From a virus: a stretch of 57,255 nucleotides of DNA. The stretch is from the IMG/VR virus record IMGVR_UViG_3300042294_005616, positions 1 to 57,255 of that record; one strand, 5' to 3'. This document shows positions 35,633-43,725 of this stretch, one piece after another; the first letter of the stretch is position 1; each line of letters starts with the position of its first letter. A program made the position numbers and the translations under genes. A model generated the notes under the pieces. That model was not told the DNA's origin. It did not search any database and saw nothing but the letters and a program-made list of their open reading frames with translations.

Positions 35633-36287
35633 GTTTTTAGACCAAACTTTAACTTTAACCTGTCAATCAACAGAACATACTATTGGTTTAATTCAACAAG
35701 AAATATCAACATATAAATCATTATTCAAAGTTGATTTCCAACCCGGAGATATAATTTTAGATTTAGGAGCTAATTTAGGAATAATATCTATTCTTTTATC
35801 TAAAAAATTTCCATTTACTAAAATATATTCTTTTGAAGCATCTCCTATTAATTTTCAAAATTTTGTAAAAAATATAGAAGATAATAATTGTACCAATATT
35901 ACTCCATTTAATCTAGCAGTTTGGTCTACTACAGACGATACAATAGAAATCCCTACTTCCCCTACAAACTCAGGAGGATCTTCAATTTACTACAAACCAG
36001 AATTTTTTGACCAATATCCAGTTTCAAAAGTAAAAACTATATCTCTTGAAGACATATTATCTCAAAATAATATTGAAGATTGTAAATTATTAAAAATTGA
36101 TGTTGAAGGAGCAGAATATGAAATCTTCAAATCATTCCCAGAAGAAAAACTAAATATTATTAAAAACATAGGAATAGAATTTCATAGATGTGATGCGTCT
36201 AAATTAATCGATCTAAAACAAGTGTTAAAAAACAATCAAATTAATATAGTTTGTGAATTTAATGCTGGTGGTGGTAAATTAAAATAA
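35607..36287 (+). CDS. FkbM-family SAM methyltransferase
   Basis: The 226-residue protein has ILDLGANLGIISILLSKKFP (50-69) as the SAM site, FEASPINFQNFVKN near 77-90, and LLKIDVEGAEYEIFKSFP near 160-177, all typical of FkbM. It is the second FkbM in the operon; the two differ clearly, so they may methylate different positions. Confidence 0.88.
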   Translation: METTTKQHKFLDQTLTLTCQSTEHTIGLIQQEISTYKSLFKVDFQPGDIILDLGANLGIISILLSKKFPFTKIYSFEASPINFQNFVKNIEDNNCTNITPFNLAVWSTTDDTIEIPTSPTNSGGSSIYYKPEFFDQYPVSKVKTISLEDILSQNNIEDCKLLKIDVEGAEYEIFKSFPEEKLNIIKNIGIEFHRCDASKLIDLKQVLKNNQINIVCEFNAGGGKLK

Positions 36288-36288
36288 A

Positions 36289-36582
36289 ATGAATATTTAC
36301 GTAGACATTGATGAAACAATTTGTTTCTATGAAGGAGAACGAGATTATAATCTTGCTAAACCATCCGTGGAAAATATAGAAAAGATTAATATATTATTTG
36401 AAAAAGGTAATGAAATTACATACTGGACTGCTAGGGGATCAGTAACTAAGATTGATTGGTTTGATGTAACCAAAAAGCAGTTAGATGAATGGGGTTGTAA
36501 ATATCATAGACTTATTACAGGAGAAAAACCAGCTTATGATTTATTAATTTGTGATAAAACAAAACGAATAGAGGAAATATGA
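36289..36582 (+). CDS. HAD-like phosphatase, capsule-type
   Basis: The 97-residue protein has YVDIDETIC at 4-12, with Asp6 and Asp8 as nucleophile and acid, then ITYWTARGS near 43-51 (motif II Thr) and DLLICDKTK near 85-93. This matches small HAD proteins found in capsule and LPS gene clusters. It probably removes phosphate from a sugar phosphate precursor, for example the NeuB product step. It starts one base after the previous stop. Confidence 0.75.
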   Translation: MNIYVDIDETICFYEGERDYNLAKPSVENIEKINILFEKGNEITYWTARGSVTKIDWFDVTKKQLDEWGCKYHRLITGEKPAYDLLICDKTKRIEEI

Positions 36583-36899
36583 GTCAAATATATTTTACAA
36601 AAATAAAAGATAATACCTGTTTAGCTGAAGGTCACCGTGATCATATTGATATTCAATATATAACTAAAGGGATAGAAGTAATAGAAGTTTATTCTAAAGA
36701 TGAAGTTGAATTGGTCCAAGAATACGACCCTGAAAAAGATTATGCTTTGTATCGTCCTATTAAACCTGGAAGAAAAATCATACTTAAACCTTATGAATTT
36801 GCCATTCTATACCCTGAAGATCTACACATCCCAGGATTAGCTTTAGATGAATCAATAGAAGTAGAAAAAATAGTAATAAAAATCCCATATAACAAATGA
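36579..36899 (+). CDS. YhcH/NanQ-like sialic-acid anomerase family protein
   Basis: The 106-residue cupin-like protein has AEGHRDHIDIQYITKGIEVIEV (16-37), with His19 and His22 as likely metal ligands, and LYPEDLHIPGLAL (77-89, His83). This is the YhcH/YjgK/YiaL pattern. E. coli YhcH (NanQ) speeds interconversion of sialic acid anomers. Here it directly precedes a NeuB-family synthase with ATGA overlap, a context that supports a sialic-acid-type role. Confidence 0.75.
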   Translation: MSQIYFTKIKDNTCLAEGHRDHIDIQYITKGIEVIEVYSKDEVELVQEYDPEKDYALYRPIKPGRKIILKPYEFAILYPEDLHIPGLALDESIEVEKIVIKIPYNK

Positions 36900-37726
36900 A
36901 AAAAACGTATATCATCGCTGAAATCGGAATCAACCATAACGGTGATTTAGATATAGCAAAAAGATTAATTGATATAGCATCCTTATCAGGATGTGATGCA
37001 GTTAAGTTCCAAAAACGTAATCCTGATGTTTGTGTTCCTGAACATCAAAAGAATGTAATGAGGGATACTCCTTGGGGAACAATGACTTATCTTGAGTACA
37101 AGTATAAGGTTGAATTTGAAAAAGCAGAATACGATGAGATAGATAGTTATTGTAAAGAAAAAGGTATTGCTTGGTCTGCTTCACCTTGGGATTTAGATTC
37201 ACTTGAATTCCTAAACCAATATGATCTCCCATTTATCAAACTACCCTCAGCAATGCTAACAAATACTCCATTAGTTGAAGCATGTGCTAAAAGTGGTAAA
37301 AAAGTAATTCTATCAACGGGGATGAGTACAGAGGAAGAAATTGATGAGGCAATTAATACTATAAAACAATTTACAGACAATTTCGCAATCCTCCATTGTA
37401 ACTCCACTTACCCAGCTCCATTAAATGAACTCAATTTATCTACAATCACTACTTTAAAAAATAAATATAATTGCGAAGTAGGATATTCAGGACATGAGTT
37501 TAGAATTGGAACTACAGTAGCTTCAGTTTATTTAGGAGCAACAATCATTGAACGTCATATTACTCTAGATAGAACAATGTGGGGAACAGACCATTTATCC
37601 TCAGTTGAACCTCAAGGTTTAATTAAACTTGTAAAAGGTATTCGTGAACTAGAAGAAGCATTTGGTGATGGAGTAATCCAAGTAACAGAATCAGAAAAAA
37701 TAATCAGAAATAAATTAAGAGGATGA
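36896..37726 (+). CDS. NeuB-family nonulosonic acid synthase lacking SAF domain
   Basis: The 276-residue protein has the NeuB TIM-barrel marks: IIAEIGINHNGDLDIAKRLID (5-25), AVKFQKR (35-41), GMSTEEEIDEA (142-152), LHCNSTYPAPLNELNL (165-180), GYSGHE (195-200) and IERHITLDRTMWGTDHLSS (218-236). NeuB enzymes condense PEP with a six-carbon aminosugar to give a nine-carbon sugar acid. It ends where the C-terminal antifreeze-like SAF domain of standard NeuB would begin. It overlaps its neighbours by ATGA. Confidence 0.88.
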   Translation: MKKTYIIAEIGINHNGDLDIAKRLIDIASLSGCDAVKFQKRNPDVCVPEHQKNVMRDTPWGTMTYLEYKYKVEFEKAEYDEIDSYCKEKGIAWSASPWDLDSLEFLNQYDLPFIKLPSAMLTNTPLVEACAKSGKKVILSTGMSTEEEIDEAINTIKQFTDNFAILHCNSTYPAPLNELNLSTITTLKNKYNCEVGYSGHEFRIGTTVASVYLGATIIERHITLDRTMWGTDHLSSVEPQGLIKLVKGIRELEEAFGDGVIQVTESEKIIRNKLRG

Positions 37727-38700
37727 TGAGTTTTAACTACAAAACAATTTTTATTACCGGAGGCACTGGTTCACTAGGAAAAGCGCTTATTAAACGTTTA
37801 AAACAATTTGATTGTAAGATAATTGTTTATAGTAGAGATGAAGGTAAACAAGCATTAGAATTTGGAAATGATCCTTCAATTATCCGAGTTATTGGAGATA
37901 TTCGTGATTTTGATAAACTAAATATTACCCTTAAACGCTATAAACCAGATTATATCATCCATACAGCTGCATTGAAACGCATTGACGATATGGAATTTTA
38001 CCCAGATGAATGTGTTAAAACAAATATCAACGGTTCGGAAAATGTAGCTCGAGCAGCTTTAGAAAACAATATTCAAAAGTGTATTTTAGTTTCAACTGAT
38101 AAAGCATGTCAACCTGTAAACGTATATGGTTCAAGTAAATTCATTGCTGAACGTATATTTACAAACTATGACTATCATTCTAAATCAACAATTTTTGCTT
38201 CTGTTCGTTATGGAAATGTAATTGCATCACGTGGATCATTTATCCCACTTTGGATTAATATGATTAACAATGATCAAATATTAAAAGTAACATCTGAAGA
38301 TATGACTCGATTCTTGTTTACTTTGGATGATGCTGTTGATACTGTTTTGGGAGCATTAGAGAATGCTATTGGTGGTGAAGTATTTGTTCCTCAAATCAAT
38401 TCATACACATTGCCTACTTGTATTAAGGCATTAGGTAAAATGCTTGATAAAGAACCGAAAACCTCATTAGTAGGTCTTCGTCCTGGAGAAAAACTTCATG
38501 AAGATATGTTAGCCAAAACAGAACTTGATTTTACCTACCAAGTACCAGGAATTAATCTACTTCAAATTCGTCCTCAATACACAAATAAAACCCATCAAAC
38601 CTTTGAAAAATACACAGGCCCTGAATTTAACTCAGAATTGTGGGTAAAAGAAAATATTGAAGAATTAACTGAATTAATTAAAAAAGGATTATCTTGTTAA
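37723..38700 (+). CDS. UDP-GlcNAc 4,6-dehydratase (PseB/FlaA1-like)
   Basis: The 325-residue short-chain dehydrogenase-like enzyme has GGTGSLGKALIKRL (13-26), HTAALKRIDDMEFYPDE (91-107), VSTDKACQPVNVYGSSK (124-140; Tyr136 and Lys140) and GLRPGEKLHEDML near 253-265. This matches PseB, which starts pseudaminic acid synthesis by removing water and inverting C5 of UDP-GlcNAc. Whether it inverts C5 cannot be read from sequence alone. The next gene is a DegT-type aminotransferase, the usual second step. Confidence 0.88.
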   Translation: MMSFNYKTIFITGGTGSLGKALIKRLKQFDCKIIVYSRDEGKQALEFGNDPSIIRVIGDIRDFDKLNITLKRYKPDYIIHTAALKRIDDMEFYPDECVKTNINGSENVARAALENNIQKCILVSTDKACQPVNVYGSSKFIAERIFTNYDYHSKSTIFASVRYGNVIASRGSFIPLWINMINNDQILKVTSEDMTRFLFTLDDAVDTVLGALENAIGGEVFVPQINSYTLPTCIKALGKMLDKEPKTSLVGLRPGEKLHEDMLAKTELDFTYQVPGINLLQIRPQYTNKTHQTFEKYTGPEFNSELWVKENIEELTELIKKGLSC

Positions 38701-38701
38701 T

Positions 38702-39706
38702 ATGAAAGTCTTACAACATACTTTTTCACCAACAGCTTTAGATAATATTCAACAAGTTGTTCAATCTGGAGATATGGGATTTGGATCAAATGTAAATATA
38801 TTTGAAACCGCTATTAAATCCTCCACTAATAAAAACCATAATATTGCCCTCAATTCAGCTTCTGCTGCTGCATTTATAGTTTTTGCTTATTTAAAAGAAA
38901 AGTATGGTGTTTGTGATGTATATGTTCCTTCTTTAACATTTACTTCTCCTGTTTGGTCTGCAAAACATTTTGGACATAATGTAATTTTTGTAGATGTAAA
39001 TGATGAGTTACTATTTGATTTAACTCATTATAAAAAATTAAGACAAATTTGTAGTGAACGTTATGTTGATACTGGGGTTAAACCTGTATTAATGCCTACT
39101 CTTTATGGAGGTGTTTCAAACATTGATGGATTTGACTCTCTTCATTTAGATAATTATAATGAAATAGTAGTTGTAGATGCAGCACATTGTCCTCATCCAA
39201 CTATAAAAAGTGATTTTGTATTTACTTCATTCCACCCCACAAAACCTATTTGCAGTCCTGATGGGGGAATGCTTTCAACCGATATAGAAGAAGCAGCTGA
39301 ATATTTTAGAAGCTATAGAAATTTTGGACGCCAACCAGCTCAAGGAGGATATGATATAACTCAGGAAGGATTTAAATTTTATATGAATAATTTAAGTGCT
39401 ACTATTGCTCTAGAAAGTTTTAAAACGTATGAAAATAACCTTGCTAACCGAATTAAAACTTTTGAATTTATTCAAGATAAATTTGAAGGTAGATTTTTAA
39501 AACATGACCCAAAATCTTCCTATTACTTTGCTACTTTGATTACAGATGAAGCAGAACAAATAAACTCAAAATATGGTTTAGCAGTCCATTACCCTTTACT
39601 CCATAAAACTCAGTATTATGGGGATTGTACTTTACCTAATACAGAACGATTACATTCAAAAATAGTTAATTTGCCTTTATATGACATCAACATTTATAAT
39701 AGCTGA
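38702..39706 (+). CDS. DegT/DnrJ/EryC1-family sugar aminotransferase
   Basis: The 334-residue PLP enzyme has NSASAAAFIVFAYL (58-71), VYVPSLTFTSPVWSAKHFGH (78-97), VVDAAHCPHP near 159-168 and SFHPTKPICSPDGGML (177-192), with Lys182 as PLP lysine. It should convert the keto group of the dehydratase product to an amine, as PseC does. It is shorter at the C-terminus than usual, ending inside the start of the next gene by 26 bases. The start lies one base after the previous stop. Confidence 0.85.
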   Translation: MKVLQHTFSPTALDNIQQVVQSGDMGFGSNVNIFETAIKSSTNKNHNIALNSASAAAFIVFAYLKEKYGVCDVYVPSLTFTSPVWSAKHFGHNVIFVDVNDELLFDLTHYKKLRQICSERYVDTGVKPVLMPTLYGGVSNIDGFDSLHLDNYNEIVVVDAAHCPHPTIKSDFVFTSFHPTKPICSPDGGMLSTDIEEAAEYFRSYRNFGRQPAQGGYDITQEGFKFYMNNLSATIALESFKTYENNLANRIKTFEFIQDKFEGRFLKHDPKSSYYFATLITDEAEQINSKYGLAVHYPLLHKTQYYGDCTLPNTERLHSKIVNLPLYDINIYNS

Positions 39707-40655
39707 AGCAGGAGCTAATCATAATAAAAATTTTAATCAAGCCCTTGCTTTGATTGATGTAGCCGTTGAATCAGGAGCATCCGCTTGTAAATTTCAAACA
39801 TATTCATCAAATACACTTTATAGTAAAAATACTCCTAATTTTGCAGGTTATACAAATATTAATAAATTAATTGATGATATAGCTTTACCTCGTGAATGGC
39901 AAAAAGATTTAAAACAATATTGTGATAAAAAAGGTATTGAATTTATGTCAACACCATTTGATGAGCAAGCAGTTGATGAATTAGTCAGTTTAGGAGTTAA
40001 ACGATTAAAAATTGCTGGGTTTGAATCAACTGATTTTCGATTTGTTGAAATGGTTGCTTCAACTAAATTACCTTTAGTTGTATCTTTAGGTATTGGGTTT
40101 GAAATGAATTACTTAGGTAAAATATTTGAAATAGCAGATAAATACGGAAATGATTTAACATTAATGCATTGTAATAATGCTTATCCTACTCCAATGAAAG
40201 ATGTAGGATTAAAAACAATTCAATCACTAGCACTTAATCATAGATATAAAACTGGATTTTCTGATCATACAATGTCTACTTTAACTCCTGCTTTAGCTGT
40301 AGTTATGGGAGCAACAGTAATCGAAAAACATTTCACATTAAGCCAACATTTACCAGGCCCTGATCATCCATTTGCTTTAGAACCAAATCAATTGAAAGAA
40401 ATGGTTGATTTAATTAAACAAGCAGAATTAACTCTCATACCTCAATTAAGTACATTTTCCGAATCAGAACAAGCATTCAAACCAGCAATGCGTTCAGTAG
40501 TAGCTAAAACTAACATTAAAAAAGGAGATATATTAACTACAGATAATATTACTACTAAACGTCCATTTTTAGAAGGTAATACACCCGCAAAACATTTTGA
40601 ATTTACTTTAGGTAAAATAGCTGATAAAGATTATAACGAAGACGATTTTATATGA
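39681..40655 (+). CDS. NeuB/PseI nonulosonic acid synthase with SAF domain
   Basis: The 324-residue protein has a NeuB barrel (FIIAEAGANHNKNFNQALALI, 5-25; CKFQTYSS, 36-43; MSTPFDEQAV, 90-99; HCNNAYPTP near 160-168; KHFTLSQHLPGPDHPFALEP near 222-241) and a complete C-terminal SAF/antifreeze-like domain (about 265-324, RSVVAKTNIKKGDILTTDNI). It is a canonical PEP-dependent synthase, and its position after the dehydratase and aminotransferase makes it the likely catalyst of the C9 sugar step. Pse versus Neu versus Leg is not resolved. Confidence 0.9.
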   Translation: MTSTFIIAEAGANHNKNFNQALALIDVAVESGASACKFQTYSSNTLYSKNTPNFAGYTNINKLIDDIALPREWQKDLKQYCDKKGIEFMSTPFDEQAVDELVSLGVKRLKIAGFESTDFRFVEMVASTKLPLVVSLGIGFEMNYLGKIFEIADKYGNDLTLMHCNNAYPTPMKDVGLKTIQSLALNHRYKTGFSDHTMSTLTPALAVVMGATVIEKHFTLSQHLPGPDHPFALEPNQLKEMVDLIKQAELTLIPQLSTFSESEQAFKPAMRSVVAKTNIKKGDILTTDNITTKRPFLEGNTPAKHFEFTLGKIADKDYNEDDFI

Positions 40656-41380
40656 AAATACTTTATTTAGGATATCCTGAAAATCCAATTCATTTATTTT
40701 TAAAAACAAAAGGCACGGTATTCCAAACCCAAGAAAAAATGTCTTTTGAAATTAGTCAATTTGACTGGGTAGTTAGTTACGGGTATTCTCATATTATTAA
40801 ACAAGAGATAATTGATAAAGCAAAAAATCCAATTATTAATCTACATATTTCATATTTACCTTTTAATAGGGGTGCAGATCCTAATTTTTGGAGTTGGTTT
40901 GAAAATACTCCAAAAGGAGTTACTATTCATCAAATTGATAAAGGAATTGATACAGGGGATATTTTTATTCAAAAAGAAGTATATTTTAAAGGAAATGAAA
41001 CTTTATCTTCTTCATATGAAATGTTAAAAAAAGAAATTGAAGATTTATTTATAGAAAACTTTGATAACATAATTCAAGGTATTATATTCCCTAAAAAACA
41101 AAATGGAAAAGGTACTTTCCACTCAAAAAGAGATTTAGACAAATACACCTATTTATTTACCCAAGGTTGGAATACACCTGTTAATCAAATTAAAATGACT
41201 GATTTAGAAATTATTGATGAAATTGAAAAAGTAAGAAGTAAAAACAATGTAAATTGGATGGATATTTTACGTTTAGCTTTTCAACATGCCCCTAGTGAAG
41301 CTAGAAAAATTATGGCTAAGATTAATAAAGATGATAATAGAATTTCTGAACTTTTAGAACAACTCTCAAACAATGGATAA
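40652..41380 (+). CDS. Sugar N-formyltransferase-like enzyme with C-terminal helical domain
   Basis: The 242-residue protein has the formyltransferase core with IINLHISYLPFNRGADP (61-77; Asn63 and His65) and HQIDKGIDTGDIF (93-105; Asp100), the catalytic Asn-His-Asp set. These enzymes use N10-formyl-tetrahydrofolate. The C-terminal about 45 residues (NWMDILRLAFQHAPSEARKIM...) form a helical add-on. In a pseudaminic-type pathway the C4 amine is usually N-acetylated by PseH; no acetyltransferase is present, so N-formylation is a likely replacement (inference). Confidence 0.75.
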   Translation: MKILYLGYPENPIHLFLKTKGTVFQTQEKMSFEISQFDWVVSYGYSHIIKQEIIDKAKNPIINLHISYLPFNRGADPNFWSWFENTPKGVTIHQIDKGIDTGDIFIQKEVYFKGNETLSSSYEMLKKEIEDLFIENFDNIIQGIIFPKKQNGKGTFHSKRDLDKYTYLFTQGWNTPVNQIKMTDLEIIDEIEKVRSKNNVNWMDILRLAFQHAPSEARKIMAKINKDDNRISELLEQLSNNG

Positions 41381-42059
41381 TAAAAACATAAACGACATTT
41401 GTATTATAGTTCAAGCAAGAATGGGTTCCCAACGTGTACCTGGTAAAATGCTTAGACCATTTGCAGATACTACTTTAACAGATATTCTGTTTGACAAGTT
41501 AACTAAATCAACCATCATCCCTAAATCCAATATTTACTTTTCAGCTTATGAAGATGAATTGAAAGAAGTAGGAAAAAAACATGGAATTAATATTTTTGAT
41601 CGTTCTAAAGAATCAGCATTTGCTGAAACTGATATGAAATTGATTTATGAATGGTATAACAAACTTCCATTTAAATATATTGTTTTAGTTAGTGCTTGTA
41701 ATCCACTCTTAACAATTGAAACAATTGATGGATTTCTCAAATCATTTATTGAGTCAGATAAAGAAGGAGCATTTGCTGTGTTTGAGAAAAAAACATATTA
41801 TTGGGATAAACAAGGTAAGCCCATTACTGACTGGCAAGGGGTTAGTATCATGAATACAAAAAATGTTGAACCAATATATGAAGCTGCTCATTGCTTATAC
41901 GCCAGCCGTTTAGACATTATTGAACAAGGATATTGGATGGATACAAATTATCCCCCACAACCCGAATTATTTGTAATGAAAGAACTCGAAGCATTCGATA
42001 TTGATTATGAATGGCAATTCCAGTTAGGAGAACAACTTTATAAAATGGATATATGTTAA
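41373..42059 (+). CDS. NeuA/SpsF-like CMP-sugar cytidylyltransferase
   Basis: The 228-residue protein opens IIVQARMGSQRVPGKMLRPF (11-30), the nucleotidyltransferase loop of SpsF/NeuA-type enzymes (QARxGSxRxPGK). A later CNPLLTIETIDGFL segment fits the family. It should activate the nonulosonic acid as a CMP-sugar. It overlaps the formyltransferase by 8 bases and the next gene by 7. It is nearer to the SpsF group than to the best-studied NeuA. Confidence 0.8.
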   Translation: MDNKNINDICIIVQARMGSQRVPGKMLRPFADTTLTDILFDKLTKSTIIPKSNIYFSAYEDELKEVGKKHGINIFDRSKESAFAETDMKLIYEWYNKLPFKYIVLVSACNPLLTIETIDGFLKSFIESDKEGAFAVFEKKTYYWDKQGKPITDWQGVSIMNTKNVEPIYEAAHCLYASRLDIIEQGYWMDTNYPPQPELFVMKELEAFDIDYEWQFQLGEQLYKMDIC

Positions 42060-42772
42060 AATTTTTAGAAACTAATTCAACAGTAATATCCCAAGATACT
42101 TTTACCAATAAATTTACAGGTAAAAAAGTATTAGTAATGGGTTCTGGTCCGTCTGTTAATTTAGTAAATTGGAAAAATTTAGATCATGATTGTATTGTAA
42201 CTACAAGTTTTTTCTATTTAAATGATGAAATTCGAAATTTACCCAATATAACTCATATTACTTTAACTGATATAGTAGATTTAGAGCATCCTAATTTGAT
42301 TGAATTTTTAACCAAAAACCCTACTTGTACAGTAGCATTTGAACCTAAATCTCATCCATTTTACGAAACTGAAAAATATAAAAAATTTATTCAAAAGTAT
42401 AAAGAACAAATCATTTACTACAATACTCAATATGGTAAAAAAGAAGGTGTGGCAGGAAGAGTATGCTATTTTGTAATCCAATTTTCCCCATCAGATTTGT
42501 ATTACGTAGGTATAGATGGAAAAAGTCCAAATCCTGAAAGTGATCCTCAAAATGCTTTTCGAACTCATTTAAGAGGGGATGCAGATGGATACCCACAAAA
42601 AGAATTTGTTGAATCTCATGAATATTTTACAAATATATTATATCAAACAAGTTTACAAACAGAAACAAAAATATACAATTTAGGAGAAGGATTTGAATTT
42701 AATTGCTCAACTCCATACAGTCAACAATATTTCCCATTAAGTGAAGAAATTAAACAAAAAATAAAATTATGA
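42053..42772 (+). CDS. GT42 sialyltransferase-like / DUF115-like protein
   Basis: The 239-residue protein has a Rossmann-type VLVMGSGPSVNLVNW (26-40), which matches the NGPS loop of CST-type sialyltransferases, and EGVAGRVCYFVIQFSPSDLYYVGIDG (about 131-156), which matches their (S)GxxxCxxAxxxGxxxIYLxGID core. DUF115/Maf proteins, which add nonulosonic acids to flagellin, share this fold. It follows the CMP-sugar synthetase directly, so it may be the transferase for the new sugar. No clear catalytic His can be placed by eye. Confidence 0.55.
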   Translation: MLKFLETNSTVISQDTFTNKFTGKKVLVMGSGPSVNLVNWKNLDHDCIVTTSFFYLNDEIRNLPNITHITLTDIVDLEHPNLIEFLTKNPTCTVAFEPKSHPFYETEKYKKFIQKYKEQIIYYNTQYGKKEGVAGRVCYFVIQFSPSDLYYVGIDGKSPNPESDPQNAFRTHLRGDADGYPQKEFVESHEYFTNILYQTSLQTETKIYNLGEGFEFNCSTPYSQQYFPLSEEIKQKIKL

Positions 42773-43725
42773 TTGACTTAGAAAACAAAGATATTTTTGA
42801 AATCTCAGAAATCCTTTTAGCTGATGTAAAAGATACACTAAAAGATATAAGTGGATATTCATTAGAAGAATTATTTAATGAAATGGTAAATTCAACCCCT
42901 TCCATTATTAATGATATCTTTTCATCAGAAAAAATAATTAAAAGTTCACCTTTAGTAAAAAAAGGTATTTACCCATACAGAGCAATTTTAAGTGAAAAAA
43001 CAGTCCAGTATAGAAGAGAAAAATTAGGATTGCATACCCATCCTAAATTCAATGAGTGGGATAAAACAGGATGTGTTATTATTGAAAATTTTCTAAACCA
43101 AGATTATTTCACTCAATTACAAAACCATTTAAACCAGGATAAAAAATCAGGATTTTCTATTGATTTTTCTCAAAATAAAGAATTTATTGATTTAGTTAAA
43201 ATGTGTTTAGCCACCCCTGAAAATGAAGGTTATCATCCCTCATTAGGTTCAGAACACATCATTCACTATTCTAATGATGATCAAGTAAACCTCCACTCAG
43301 ACATTTTTCATCCAAATCTTAAAATCTGGTTATATGTGAATGATTGTAATCTAGAAAATGGTCCATATTCATTTGTATTTGGTAGTCATAAAAAGACCCC
43401 AGAAATGTTAGAATTTATTCATAAACAAGGATTAATATGGGATGAAGGTCCTTCCCATCCAGAATTTTTTAATTATAATTCTTCCCCAACAGCTATAGGT
43501 TCTCCTAGGGTATTTCGAAGTGAAAATTGTGACAACAACAATATAGAACAAACAAATCAAGAACTTCAAAAATTAAATTTACCCCCAACTACTGTAATAG
43601 AAGCTAAACAAAATACAATTATATTTACAGATACTACAGGTTTTCATGCCCGTGGATATGCAAATCCTGGAGCTGAAAGATATTCTTTGAGAAATACATT
43701 TCGAATTAATCCTTTTATGATATGA
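42769..43725 (+). CDS. PhyH-like Fe(II)/2-oxoglutarate dioxygenase
   Basis: The 318-residue protein has NLHSDIFHPNLKIWLYVND near 174-192, with His176 and Asp178 as iron ligands, GPYSFVFGSHKKTP near 198-211, and DTTGFHARGYANPG near 288-301, with distal His293 and a 2-oxoglutarate-binding Arg. It is of the phytanoyl-CoA hydroxylase family. It may hydroxylate a sugar or other group during glycan finishing. It overlaps its neighbours by ATGA. Confidence 0.82.
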   Translation: MIDLENKDIFEISEILLADVKDTLKDISGYSLEELFNEMVNSTPSIINDIFSSEKIIKSSPLVKKGIYPYRAILSEKTVQYRREKLGLHTHPKFNEWDKTGCVIIENFLNQDYFTQLQNHLNQDKKSGFSIDFSQNKEFIDLVKMCLATPENEGYHPSLGSEHIIHYSNDDQVNLHSDIFHPNLKIWLYVNDCNLENGPYSFVFGSHKKTPEMLEFIHKQGLIWDEGPSHPEFFNYNSSPTAIGSPRVFRSENCDNNNIEQTNQELQKLNLPPTTVIEAKQNTIIFTDTTGFHARGYANPGAERYSLRNTFRINPFMI

